From Ectobius pallidus (taxonomy: Eukaryota; Arthropoda; Insecta; Blattodea; Ectobiidae): a stretch of DNA of 64,000 nt. Position 1 is the first letter of the stretch. Every line of letters starts with the position of its first letter. Below the pieces are notes generated by a model. That model had not been told where the DNA came from and did not search any database. It was given only the letters and a program-made list of their open reading frames with translations. Shown here one piece after another: positions 32,982 through 43,239 of this stretch. Location: assembly GCA_964059195.1 (NCBI GenBank), contig CAXKWD010000007.1, forward strand, positions 24,129,023 to 24,193,022, given 5' to 3'. The translations under genes and the position numbers were made by a program.

Positions 32982-33051
32982 GGTGGGAGGTCGGGTGTGT
33001 TAGCCCGTCCTCTGCCCCAGGTTTTAAATCCTCATAACCGGACCTCCCACC
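32982..33051. repeat. 11-bp perfect inverted repeat, possible MITE or degraded SINE head
   Basis: GGTGGGAGGTC at 32982-32992 and GACCTCCCACC at 33041-33051 enclose 48 bases. The stem is GC-rich and would form a stable hairpin in RNA or single-stranded DNA. Confidence 0.6.
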
Positions 33052-33290
33052 TGTTGGAATTACAGTAAAACTTGAGCGACACACACCCACTGACCGTATT
33101 AACTTCTGTGTTGTCTAATGATTCCGATGAAGATATGAAATGGAACAGGTATTATGCACATGTACTGGATAAAATGTGATGCATGACATTTACATGACTT
33201 TCTTCACGCTAAACAAAAACTGGCTGACGTTATAGACATTTATAGAGTTCTATAGCAAGAACTTTCTCTAACAAATTGGCACACTGATAA

Positions 33291-33357
33291 CAGTAATAAT
33301 AGTAGTAACAATAATAATGATAATAATAATAACAATAATAATAATAATAATAACAAT
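33291..33357. repeat. (AAT)n-rich microsatellite
   Basis: Imperfect AAT, AGT and AAC triplets. Confidence 0.95.
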
Positions 33358-33377
33358 ATAGGATATAATACCATAGG

Positions 33378-33870
33378 CCCATCAATATGTCGTAGAGTGA
33401 AACCTTATAAAACGGTAATTCTGCCGGAAGTTCTGTACGCAACAGATACCTTATCAGTTAGAAGATACCTTAGAAAAGTTACAGGACCAATTTGTGAGAA
33501 CATACACAAACTGAGGCCAGACATAAACTAACTGAAAAGTTGGCCATACGGTCAGTAAAAGGAGATTTAGATTCTGTACATAATGGAAACAGGCAGACGT
33601 ACTAAAAATCTCCGAAAAATAAAGAAAACTAAAAGCATTTTTCAAAGAAGTCGAGGAAGACTCGGAACTACTCAATATCACAAAACAGGAAATTGTAAAC
33701 AGAGAGAAGTTTAGAAAAGCAATATTTGACGTTAAGTTTCCAGAGGAACCCAAAAAGAATCAGGAACTAAACGGACAGAAGAACGAAAAACAGCAATATC
33801 TGGAATGGATGGAGAAGATTTCGGAAGCCAAGAAGAAGAAAACTGATCCACGTGGTCCTAAGATGGCCTA
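33378..33870 (+). pseudogene. C-terminus of an RTE-like LINE protein, decayed
   Basis: First piece KPYKTVILPEVLYATDTLSV followed after a gap by ICENIHKLRPDIN. The next piece, in a shifted frame, has KLTEKLAIRSVKGDL. From about 33650 the frame gives KFRKAIFDVKFPEEPKKN and QQYLEWMEKISEAKKKK, ending in TAA just before a (TA)n tail. This is the end of the arthropod LINE type often annotated as endonuclease-reverse transcriptase. The palm domain is absent. Confidence 0.8.
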
Positions 33871-33873
33871 ATC

Positions 33874-33875
<2 letters not shown>

Positions 33876-33921
<46 letters not shown>
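33876..33921. repeat. (TA)n microsatellite, LINE tail
   Basis: Directly follows the LINE stop codon and probably replaces its A-tail. Confidence 0.95.
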
Positions 33922-33924
<3 letters not shown>

Positions 33925-35521
33925 TAGTAAACGTGTGCTGCGAACGTTTGCAGTTCACCAATTATTGTCACAATACCCAAGGAAAATGTTCAGAAGCAAT
34001 TAAATACTTTCTTACACGGTCATATAAAATCAAAAAGAAAATCCTCAACAAAACATTGAAATGTTCTAAATAATTGACAAAACCTATTCTTTGCTTGTAT
34101 TATATCCGTTGTAATTCCCCTTTAATCCACGAAAAACGTACTCACTAGGCCTATATAAAAAGGTATCAATTAAATTGTTTTTATACAGCATACATGGGCA
34201 TTTACTGGTTCGCGAACCACTTGTGGTTCTTGACCTTCCCGCAAAAGACACAAGATGGCATTGCGGACATTCGGTGTACGTGGTAGATTATCCCCATGTA
34301 CGAGTCATTATCTCTTTACAAGCAGTGACGAGTCGCGACACAGTTCCGATTGGAAAGGCGTTATGACACATTCTAAGCCTTTGTATAAAGAAATAATTGC
34401 ACACGTAAAAGAATAATTAAAAATACAAGATTGTTTGTATTATTTGTTTCTTGTAGTGTACATTTTAAAGTCAAATTAGTGTTTCCCTAAGAATGAGCAA
34501 CCGCCACTGCACTTATTGTCTGCTTGTGTCTCCATCTATCCGTTCTTTTCGAACTATGTGTAAGTTGACAAAAGTTTGCGGGTTGCGTGTCAATGGATAG
34601 GGGTTTGCCCATGTCTGTTATAGATATATGAGACTGAACGCATTGGTGAACAAACCTAAAAGTTAATATGGGCATCATATTATTTTAGGATCGAAAACTA
34701 CCGAGAGGTACAATCCATCAATAATTATTTATCTAACAATTGTAGTGAATCGATATAATAACCTTAGCATTAACCTCCCTATGATTTCGGTATCCAACAA
34801 CAATAAGGTTAGTTACATACGCAACACCCTTATGTAAACATAACTCAACTTACTCTTAATATATTCCAGCATACAGTATACGGTTGTATTGCAGTAGTGC
34901 GCCTTCAAATGTCTCAGCCTCATTAAAATTACCATTATTCGCGAGGCAAGACTTGAAACCCAAAGTTTTGTGTGAAATAAGAGGCTTATAATTACCATTC
35001 AAAGAATTAAAGTTAAATGTTTCAAACTGCATTCTAATATTTAGTGTTATTATGATATATAATATACCGGGACCATATATTATAATACATTTTTTAAAAA
35101 TATATATTTTAATTATAAACGTTCGAACAGTTATCGAGAAAATAGTGATAAATTAAACTCTCTTCATTTAAAGTGGTTTTAAAAATATAGAGAAAGTCTT
35201 GCCAAGCTTTGGGTCGCAATCCAGAACAATACACAACCCAAGTAAATCTGATATAATGCAACTCATTTAACTTTCTTTACCCTAAACATGGCAACACAAT
35301 TTTCTATCATCACCTTCTGATATGTAATAAGAGGCTATATTAAAAGGAGCCAGTATTAATTTGTCTCATCCTCAGATTGTATTGTTTGCCATCCAATGGT
35401 TGCAACGTCTGAGTTTATATATAAACGGCGGCTAGCTTATAAACCCCTCAGAGAATTTCTGACGGAAATATTTAAAATTAAAAAAAAAAATCACTCTTAG
35501 TATTGTTTATAAACATATTAC
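33922..35521. other. no recognisable feature
   Basis: AT-rich. A frame at 34175-34366 includes the palindrome GGTTCGCGAACC but has no known domain. Nothing else is supported. Confidence 0.4.
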
Positions 35522-35720
35522 TGGGAGACTCGAAGGGAAAAGACCACTTGGAAGACCAAGAAGTAGGTGGGAGGCCAATATTAGAATAGATTTAGGGGAA
35601 GTAGGATTTGCGAGAGATAGTTGGAGTTAGCACAGAACAGGGTTGAATGGCGGGCTCAGGGAAGTGCGGCAATGAACCTTCGGGTTCCAAAATCAGATAA
35701 CATTCCTTTAGCTTACTGAG
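35522..35720 (+). pseudogene. C-terminal tail of an RTE-like LINE
   Basis: The frame reads GRLEGKRPLGRPRSRWEANI then RIDLGEVGF, a stop, and HRTGLNGGLR. The motif G-K-R-P-L-G-R-P-R-x-R-W is the standard end of this LINE type. The same stretch is seen antisense at 23590-23780. The 3' UTR begins near AACATTCCTTTAGC. Confidence 0.8.
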
Positions 35721-35907
35721 GAATTATTTATTGCCATTGAGGTTCTGTAGATGTCATAATTATACAAAAAGTATGACAGGTGAAGGGTCAGTTGTTACAT
35801 TCATCAAATTTTTGTCCTGTATTAATTTTACGTAAACCGCTAAACAATCTGGAAGTGTCCAATGGAGACACATAATAATATTTCATTTTAATTTTCTTTA
35901 GTGTTAA

Positions 35908-36368
35908 CCCTTAACTGTGCTTGTGGGGTCTGTGAAACTCCTCCACTCGTTTGTTCTGTAATATTTCACGAGTTAAACATGAGATATCGTTGAGGCTCTT
36001 TGTAATCTTAGTATATATATTTATTTGACCGTTGCAGGAAGTGGTGTGCATTATTGGCGCTCAATAGTGAAATATCACAGTTTTTAACCGTCTGGACCCC
36101 ACGAGCATGTTGTATTTGTCTACAGAGAGACAGAAAAACTAAAAATTGGTGTGAAAATGGTGTTATTTCTATTTCTAGCCTATTTACCCAGTTTGGATTT
36201 GAAAATTGTTAACAACCTTCTTTAACCATTAGCAATTCTGTATTTTTAATAATATTATGGTTTATAAATAATATTTGTTTTATTTTACCTTTTTATTATT
36301 TTTATCTGGGGTATATAAGACCATACCAGCATATTAGCGCAACCTGAAAACACCAGCATAGTTAAGGG
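35908..36368. mobile_element. piggyBac-like MITE
   Basis: Left end CCCTTAACTGTGCTTGTGG preceded by TTAA (35904-35907). The right end on the minus strand is CCCTTAACTATGCTGGTG, followed by TATA instead of TTAA. CCC-starting ends and a TTAA target fit piggyBac. An internal inverted copy of the GTGCTTGTGGGGTC word occurs near 36097-36112. No coding content. Confidence 0.65.
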
Positions 36369-36372
36369 TATA

Positions 36373-37090
36373 AAATGCTGTATTGTTCTACAAAAATATG
36401 TTCATTAAGGGCACAATAGGTATACACACATCACATAATATGGTTACCAAAATTTGGTCTGACCGGAGGTTTAGGCTTAATTGCTTGGCACTCCGGGGGT
36501 AAGGGTGGGCACAAAAAAAAAAAAGTTCATATTTCCCCATGGAATAGCGTAAGACTTTCATGAATATTATCTCTTTTTATTTAACTCGTATTCCTTCCAA
36601 CCTACTCTATTTCTCTCTTCTTCTTCGTTACATTCATTCGTTACATTACATTAACAGCTTCAACATGAAATTCTCAGAATAATGTTTCTAATAAAAAAAA
36701 GCTTACCTCTATACCAGGCCAAATTATTTCTAGAGTTTGAGAAAGAATAGTCTGCGGTCTGTAGTGAGTCAAAATGTTCGATCGGCGAATGGTAGGATTA
36801 TTTGTTTAAGCTGGAATTAATTATCATCGCGAGTAAAAATTAAACTAAATGCAGTACACGTGGGGCAGTTTTCACTTCTTGGCGGCGACATTAGAGCGTA
36901 TGGTGTATAACCTAAAAAGTATCTGCCAATGTAGTTAGCAAGTCTATTGACAACATATTTTACATTAATCTGCTAAGCATAAGTTATCCTTAACCGGTGC
37001 TGTGTTTAATAAGATGAATTCATCACACTATTAGTAATATAATTAAAGTTAATAAGTTTTTACGGTACACATTTTATACAACATAGTAGA
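36373..37090. other. no recognisable feature
   Basis: AT-rich; a 12-base A run near 36515. No supported gene. Confidence 0.4.
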
Positions 37091-37225
37091 GTATGGCGTG
37101 GTGCAACTGGATAAGGTATTAGGCTACAAACCGGAAGGTTATGGGTGTTATCCCGATGAGGTGAATAGGGTTATTCAAATGGCCCAACCCTTCTGATGAC
37201 ACTAATGCCCTAGGGTCGACTAGCC
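37091..37225 (+). mobile_element. tRNA-derived SINE, family D, short copy
   Basis: Head with GCGTGGTGCAACTGGATAAGG (box A region) and GTTATGGGTGTTATCCCG (box B region), body with GGCCCAACCCTTCTGATG, related to GGCCTAATCCTTCTGCTG in the copy at 22081-22325. Confidence 0.6.
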
Positions 37226-37269
37226 TTCCAATTATTATTTTCATAAACATCGTGACAATTACAAGTCAG

Positions 37270-37460
37270 AATCTCACGTATAAAACACGCGAAGGAATCA
37301 ATTTAATTTATTACTTGAACCAAAAAATGTTACAACTGCTGGAGCTAAGCACTGTTCAAGTTTTGGCCCAAGACTATTCAATTCATTTATTACCAACCAT
37401 CCTGATCTAAATAGCTTAAACAACAAACAATTTAGGTCTAAAATTAGAACATTTATATAA
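37270..37460 (+). pseudogene. C-terminus of a CR1/Jockey-like LINE protein
   Basis: Reads YKTREG, then LLEPKNVTTAGAKHCSSFGP, RLFNSFITNHPDLNSLNN and KQFRSKIRTFI before TAA. It aligns by eye with the minus-strand LINE at 43493-43897 (LIEPKYFTSSGSKHSIYYGP, RLYNSIIRSHPEI). A one-base shift near 37310 breaks the frame. Confidence 0.85.
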
Positions 37461-37831
37461 TTATTACTTCTGTTATCGACTATTACTGTTATAACATTTT
37501 TCATATTAAACTTTAAAATTTGGATAGAACTTAATTTCTTTGTGTTTTACTAAAATTTGAACAAATAAATTGTTATGTATTATTGTTGTATTGCTTCGTA
37601 CCTTTGTATTGTAAATAGAACATGTTCTAACCTTTCATACATAACATTTTGTCATACTTCTCCAAATTATGCATTTTTTTTAAAGTAATTGTTTAGTATA
37701 AGTATTTCTAATATATAACTGAACCACCCCCGAACACAAGCTCTGCTTCTTCGGGGGGTGTATCAACTTTTGTATATATTTTTCGTGTACTTTGGAGTAA
37801 TAAATTGTAAATTGTAATTGTAAATTGTAAT
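37461..37831 (+). repeat. LINE 3' UTR with hairpin and AATTGTA-rich tail
   Basis: Hairpin-type block CCCCCGAACACAAGCTCTGC and TTCTTCGGGGGG at about 37728-37758, then a tail of repeated TAAATTGTAATTG at 37800-37831. Because it follows a readable C-terminus of the LINE, it identifies the hairpin blocks elsewhere in the window as the 3' end of the same LINE group. Confidence 0.8.
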
Positions 37832-38083
37832 TGAGGTGAACACCAGAAGCAATCCTGGGTGTAAAGGCCATAGAGTCCATGCTCACGTGCGGAATATCTA
37901 AACATTTGTGAGCTTCAACCTCCTGGAGCCCTAAGGGCTTTTATGGCCTGTTGTACTGTGCAGATTAGGGAAGCATTTCAAAATCTTAGTTTGTATTTTT
38001 AGTTATACCAGTTCTTATTTACACTGTAATTTGTTATTGTATTTTATTTGTATTATATTTGAAATTTTGTATAGTTTATTTTG
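37832..38083 (+). repeat. 3' part of a second LINE or SINE, split by SINE A
   Basis: ATCCTGGGTGTAAAGGCC and CTGGAGCCCTAAGGGC followed by GTGCAGATTAGGG. The continuation lies right of the SINE at 38533-38610 with GATGAGAAGACCTAATTACC and a TAAAATAAATAAAT tail. Confidence 0.55.
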
Positions 38084-38517
38084 TCCACCGCTGTGGCTCA
38101 GGGGATGCGTTCAATCCTCTCACGCAGCGGGCCCGGGTTCGATTCCTGGTCGGGACAAGTTGCCTAGGTGGGGTTTTTTCTGGGGTTTTTCCACACCTTT
38201 GAGACAAACGTCGGGTAACTTTAGGCTCTTGTGGCCGTCATTATCATCTTCATCCCATCCTCGCCTTGTTTGGAGTGAGTGTGTGTGTGACTGGTGTGTC
38301 TCGTCCTATGTGTTCGTATTGTCTCGGAGGTGGCCCCGGCATTGGGCTGATCACTCATCCGGGGAGGCCCTCCATGTCCTTGTCTGGTCAAAAAAGTATG
38401 TGTGTGATCCAAAGATAATCCCTCTCCCGACAGGTCGCGGCCCTGTAAGGCCCGGGCGGCTTGGGTCGCTTAAATCCTAAAAGGGAGAGGTTAAACTACG
38501 AGAAAGAAGAAGAAGAA
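38084..38517 (+). mobile_element. tRNA-derived SINE, family A, full length, reference copy
   Basis: Perfect 15-bp target duplication GTATAGTTTATTTTG at 38069-38083 and 38518-38532. Head with box A TGGCTCAGGGG and box B GGGTTCGATTCC, spaced as in a tRNA gene, starting TCCACCGCTGTGG. The body ends GGGAGAGGTTAAACTACGAG and the tail is (GAA)n. The clean duplication, intact promoter boxes and near-identity to 28132-28576 suggest a recently active family. Confidence 0.96.
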
Positions 38518-38744
38518 GTATAGTTTATTTTGTAATAATACTAGTTGAATGGATGAGAAGACCTAATTACCTTAATTGCACAGGGTAAAATAAATAAATT
38601 ATAATTATAATTCTAAGGATTAGATTTATTCAACAAATTGCGCGGCTGCAGCACGAGAATGCAGACTAACATTCATTTACCATTCATGCCTACCTTCATT
38701 TATTTCCACTTTCCTTTCTTTCTTCCATCCATCCTTTATAAATT

Positions 38745-38983
38745 CCCAGTATGGTACTTTATGAGATTGTGTGTGGGGGACGGAAAAATGTCTGTCCGTC
38801 TGTCTGTCTGTCTGTCCGTGTGTCTGTACGCGCCATAACTCAAACACGCGTTATAGGATTTTCATGAAACTTGGTATACGCATTTATAATGTCCATGGAA
38901 AGAACCCTATTGATATTGAACCAAATCGGTTCACCGGTACCGGCGTCGAACCCAATTTAGTGTTTTTATTTAAAAGCGCCATA
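38745..38983 (+). repeat. dispersed repeat with (TCTG)n and ~155-bp unit, left part
   Basis: (TCTG)n at about 38790-38815, then CGCCATAACTCAAACACGC and GGATTTTCATGAAACTTGG and ACCAAATCGGTTCACCGG. The next units of the same tandem series resume at 42333 after the palindromic element. Confidence 0.8.
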
Positions 38984-39583
38984 TAGTCCCCTGTCAAATG
39001 TACATCCGTGTGCTCCTTGATGATGCAAGTGTGGGAGTAGTCTCAATCTCTTCGTTTGACCTTGGAGAAACATAATTTCGATGGTGCCACTCTTCAAAAT
39101 TGTGCGTTTGAATGGTGGGGGCAAAAAACAAAATGGCCGCCATCACAAACACGTTTTCCTATTTATATCAGTAACCGTTGGGATTACAAAAAAAGTTTTA
39201 AACAAGAAATGTAGCTACATAGATTCTGCACAGAAAAAGATTATTACAACTTTTATGTAGGATCAACCGTTTTCTCATAAAAGGTACTTTTATATATTTC
39301 AAAATTAAAAATGATTATGTCTCAGTATGAGGGTTTTGCAAGCGCATATTTACATGTCTGACATTATTTACACGGCCACTGGATACTTCTAACAATAATT
39401 AATATGTTAAACACTAATAAATTAAAAAATAACCCCTTTCCCTTATGTTTTGCCGTAGGAAACTGAAAGATAAAAAGTACTACTATAGTTTTAAACTTTA
39501 ACGAAAATACTGTGGAAGAAATACAATGTTTGCAGATTTATAGGCCTATAGACAAGAGTGGATACACTCCTACAATTACATTT

Positions 39584-40700
39584 TTAATTATAATCATCGT
39601 CACTTTCAATACAAATCTCACTTAGACCTAAATCTTCATCATCGTCCAGCTCGCACTCTCCCATATTGTCACAGCGTTTGGGATTACCTTCTCAAGTGCA
39701 CATTTCAGTAGACCGCAGTCCATTTGATTGGCATGTAGCCTACATGGAGGAGAGCAACGCCTTTTGGAGCATGAGCAGCGACAAAGTTCCAAGATAAGCT
39801 CTGGTGCACAAGGGTTGGTACAAGCAACAGACTCGTATGCACTCCCTACTTTTTCCATCCAAAATCTGAGGGCGGTGGGTTATTGGGATGCTTATTTAGG
39901 TCCTGATTCCATTCAAAACATTGAAGGTGAGCCCTTAGCCATGCCAGATCCAGTGCAGATCTTGTTGGAGGAACATCTTGGCATTTTTTCTGTGTAAACA
40001 ACAACATCCCACAGGACCTAATATGTCGGTCAGTGTTGTTTTGGGGATATAAAGCTGCAAATGAACGCTTCCAAGATAGCCCTGACATTTTCAGTGCGTG
40101 AAAATGTAGTCCCCAATTTAGCCAAGGCTTCTAGCAGCGTATCACTTGCGGAATAAAAAGCTTTCCACAACTTTATTTTAACTTTGCCAGCAAATGATCC
40201 TGTTACATCAGCTCCTGAAAGTGCGTGTAATCCAGGGAGTGCAGAGGCTTTCAGAGGTCCAAGAGCTCTGTAAATTGAACCAGCTGAACTAACCTTAGCC
40301 GAGGAAAAATGCAAAATCTTTCGAAATCTGATTATATCATCTCAGTGCTAAAATCAGGACATCAGTATCGGGAGAGAACACATTAGTAGTTATAATTCCT
40401 TTCTGTGCTAAATAAGCTGCATGTAATATGATCTTTGTGTCGGCCTCCTCCTGCGTACTTGCAAGACTGGATATATCATCACCATGTGATGAAGCTGCTT
40501 TGTCCCTCCAACAGAGTACAAACCTTTTGTTTTTGGTCACGCCAAATTGCAGAATCTCATCGGAAATGAACTCTGTTAGCTAATTTGTGCATTGGTGTAC
40601 TTCCAATTTTCGTTTCTGGTCCGATTTTGCACTGCATTGGATCTGAGCCCTTTTGCCGAATCTCTCACGTCGCTTTCTTCAATGAGTTTTCTTTGTAAGA
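39584..40700 (-). pseudogene. XPG/PIN-nuclease-like transposon protein, C-terminal half (left arm)
   Basis: Minus-strand order: ESDVRDSAKGL near 40660, then TQEEADTKIILHAAYLAQKG (about 40410-40470), SPDTDVLILALR (40340-40375), LPGLHALSGADVTGSFAGK (about 40190-40245), EALAKLGTT, HLQCFEWNQDLNKHPNNPPP (about 39880-39940), ELILELCRCSCSKRRCSPPC (about 39740-39800) and an acidic end near CELDDDEDLG, with the stop at 39584. Acidic EAD, DTD and G-x-D motifs resemble the metal-binding residues of XPG/FEN/PIN-type nucleases. The usual G-C-D is G-A-D here. Several frameshifts. N-terminal half absent. Confidence 0.7.
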
Positions 40701-40790
40701 GTAAAAAACTACATTAACCTCACTGTAATTCCTGAATTCAGTAATTACAGTGAGGTCCATGTAGTTTTTGTACTCAGTTTTTACTCAGTT

Positions 40791-41724
40791 GGAGGGACAA
40801 AGCAGCTTCATCACATGGCGATGATATATCCAGTCTTGCAAGTACGCAGGAGGAGGCCAACACAAAGATCATATTACATGCATCTTATTTAGCACAGAAA
40901 GGAATTAAAACTACTGTACTCATGTGTTCTCCCCCGATATGGATGTCCTGATTTTAGCACTAAGATGTTATTCTCAGCTTTCGAAAGATTTTTCGTTTTT
41001 CCTCGGCTAAGGTTCGTTCAGCTAGGTTCAATTTACAGAGCACTTGGACCTCTGAAAGCCTCCGCACTCCCTGGATTACACGCAATTTTAGGAGCTGATG
41101 TAACAGAATCATTTGCTGGCAAAGGTAAATTAAAGTGGTGGAAAGCTTTTAATTCCGCAAGTGATACGCCGCTAGAAGCCTTGGCTAAATTGGGGACTAC
41201 ACTTTCACTCACTGAAGATGTCAGGACTATCTTGGAAGCGTTCATTTGCAGCGTTATATCCCCAAAACTACACTGACCGACATATTAGGTCCTGTGCGAT
41301 GGTTGTTGTTTACACAGAAAAAAATGCCAAGATGTTCCTCCAACAAGATCTGCACTGGATCTGGCATGGCAAGGGCTCACCTTCAATGTTTTGAATGGAA
41401 TCAGGACCTAAATAAGCATCCCAATAACCCACCGCCCTCAGATTTTGGATGGAAAAAAGTAGGGAGTGCATACGAGTCTGTTGCTTGTACCAACCCTTGT
41501 GCACCAGAGCTTATCTTGGAACTTTGTCGCTGCTCATGTTCCAAAAGGCGTTGCTCTCCTCCATGTAGGCTACATATCAGTCAAATAGACTCCGGTGTAC
41601 TGAAATGTGCACTTGCGAAGGTAATCCCAACCGTTGTGACAATATGGGAGAGTGCGAGCTGGACGATGATGAAGATTTAGGTCTAAGTGAGATTTGTATT
41701 GAAAGTGACGATGAATATAATTAA
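40791..41724 (+). pseudogene. XPG/PIN-nuclease-like transposon protein, C-terminal half (right arm)
   Basis: Inverted copy of the left-arm gene. EEANTKIILHASYLAQKG (Asp of EAD changed to Asn), PDMDVLILAL, LPGLHAILGADVTESFAGKG, EALAKLGTTLSLTEDV, HLQCFEWNQDLNKHPNNPPP, ELILELCRCSCSKRRCSPPC, then after a frameshift CTCEGNPNRCDNMGECELDD and a stop at 41724. The right arm is more open over its last 150 codons than the left, but it has lost the first acidic motif. Both arms end in a cysteine-rich, then Asp/Glu-rich tail. Confidence 0.7.
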
Positions 41725-42332
41725 GAATGTAATTGTAGGAGTGTATCCACTTTTGTCTATAGGCCTATAAATCTGCAAACATTGTATTTCTTCCACACTA
41801 TTTTCGTTATAGTTTAAAACTATAGTAGTACTTTTTATCTTTCAGTTTCCTACGGCACAACATATGGGAAAGGGGTTATTTTTTAATTTATTAGTGTATA
41901 ACATATTAATTATTGTTAGAAGTATCCAGTGGCCGTGTAAATAATGTCAGGCATGTAAATACGCACTTGCAAAACCCTCATACTGAGACATAATCATTTT
42001 TAATTTTGAAATATATAAAAGTATTTTTTATGAAAAAACGGTTGATCCTACATAAAAGTTGTAATAATCTTTTCTGTGCAGAATCTATGTAGCTACATTT
42101 CTTGTTTAAAACTTTTTTTTTAATCCCAACGGTTACTGATATAAATAGGAAAACGTGTTTGCGATGGCGGCCATTTTGTTTTTGCCCCCACCATTCAAAC
42201 GCACCATTTTCAAGAGTGGCACCATCGAAATTATGTTTCTCCAAGGTCAAACGAAGAGATTGAGACCACTCCCACACTTGCATCATCAAGGAGCACACGG
42301 GAGCCTTTTTTTGTACATTTGACAGGGGACTA

Positions 42333-42640
42333 ATAACTCAAACACGCTTTATCGGATTTTTATGAAACTTGGTACACACATTTATAATGTCCATGGAAAG
42401 ACGTCTGTTGACACTGGACCAAATCGGTTGGCCGGTACCGGAATAATGTACAATTTAGTGCATTTTTATGGTATTATATAACAAAACGCCCCATAACTCA
42501 AATATGCTTTATCGGATTTTCATGAAACTTGGTATAAACATTTATAACGTCCATGGCAAGAAGTCTATTATTTTTGGACCTAATCGGTTGACCGGTACCA
42601 GAGTAACAACTAATTAATGGTCACATGTTTTTTAAATTAT
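42333..42640 (+). repeat. dispersed ~155-bp tandem units, right part
   Basis: Two further units start ATAACTCAAACACGC and ATAACTCAAATATGC (about 42333 and 42492), each with GGATTTTTATGAAACTTGG- or GGATTTTCATGAAACTTGG-type sequence, GTCCATGG and AATCGGTTGNCCGGTACC-like blocks. Confidence 0.8.
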
Positions 42641-42929
42641 GTCTACCGGTATACTACAATGCCGCATTTTAAATCATTTGAGGGCTTTGTTTGCTTTGCA
42701 GTCAGATGTTTGTTTACTTCGTTGATGTATTTGAAATTGAGTAGGCCTACTACATGAATACTGTTATATACAAAAGGTACATACTGTGAAATAATAGCGG
42801 AGTTATATGCCACTGAATTTTGCGACATGCTGACATAAGTTATTTTAAGAATTTCAAGTTGCAATGCATTGAGATTTGACAATTAACACTGCTCCTTCAC
42901 ATATGCTTATCAAACTACAACGTCAGACT

Positions 42930-43026
42930 GACTGAGTTGGCCGAATGGTGACGTCTTGGATTCGTATTCTGGAAGTCCCTGGATCAAATCGCGAAGCCGG
43001 CCGATTTGAAATGGATTTTTTTTTTA

Positions 43027-43069
<43 letters not shown>
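42930..43069 (+). mobile_element. tRNA-derived SINE head with (TTA)n tail
   Basis: Head GAGTTGGCCGAATGGTGACG (box A region) and CCTGGATCAAATCGCG (box B region), immediately followed by a T-run and a (TTA)n at 43028-43069. The minus-strand head at 47610-47695 is of the same type (GTGGCCGAGATGGTAACG). Confidence 0.65.
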
Positions 43070-43169
43070 GTGAGTGCGCGATTGTCAAGGTATCATAAAT
43101 CTGTAGTTCTGCTGACGCTGGTCGATTTTAATCTGATTGAAGAAACTTATTTTCTGCACATCATAATTG

Positions 43170-43213
43170 CAATTATAATTATTATCATTATTATTATTAT
43201 TATTTATATTTAT
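43170..43213. repeat. (TTA)n microsatellite, LINE tail
   Basis: Lies just beyond the 3' end of the minus-strand LINE (43240-44270) and is probably its tail. Confidence 0.9.
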
Positions 43214-43239
43214 ACAAAATATTTATACAAAACAAAACA

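Larger units (their letters stand above)
38984..42332. mobile_element. palindromic DNA transposon, Academ-like candidate
   Basis: Ends are TAGTCCCCTGTCAAATG at 38984 and the inverse ending GGGGACTA at 42332, flanked by ATA (38981-38983, 42333-42335), which restores the uninterrupted repeat unit CGCCATAACTC. The two halves are inverted copies of each other over nearly the whole length, with the centre at about 40736/40737 (CTGAATTCAG). The left arm has about 160 extra bases near 40541-40700. Each arm holds about 600 bp of non-coding end plus the 3' half of one gene. The 3-bp duplication and nuclease-like protein suggest the Academ superfamily. Confidence 0.85.

Noticed and set aside
34175..34366. 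Open frame with moderately balanced composition
   Set aside because: No recognisable domain, no repeat context and short enough to arise by chance.
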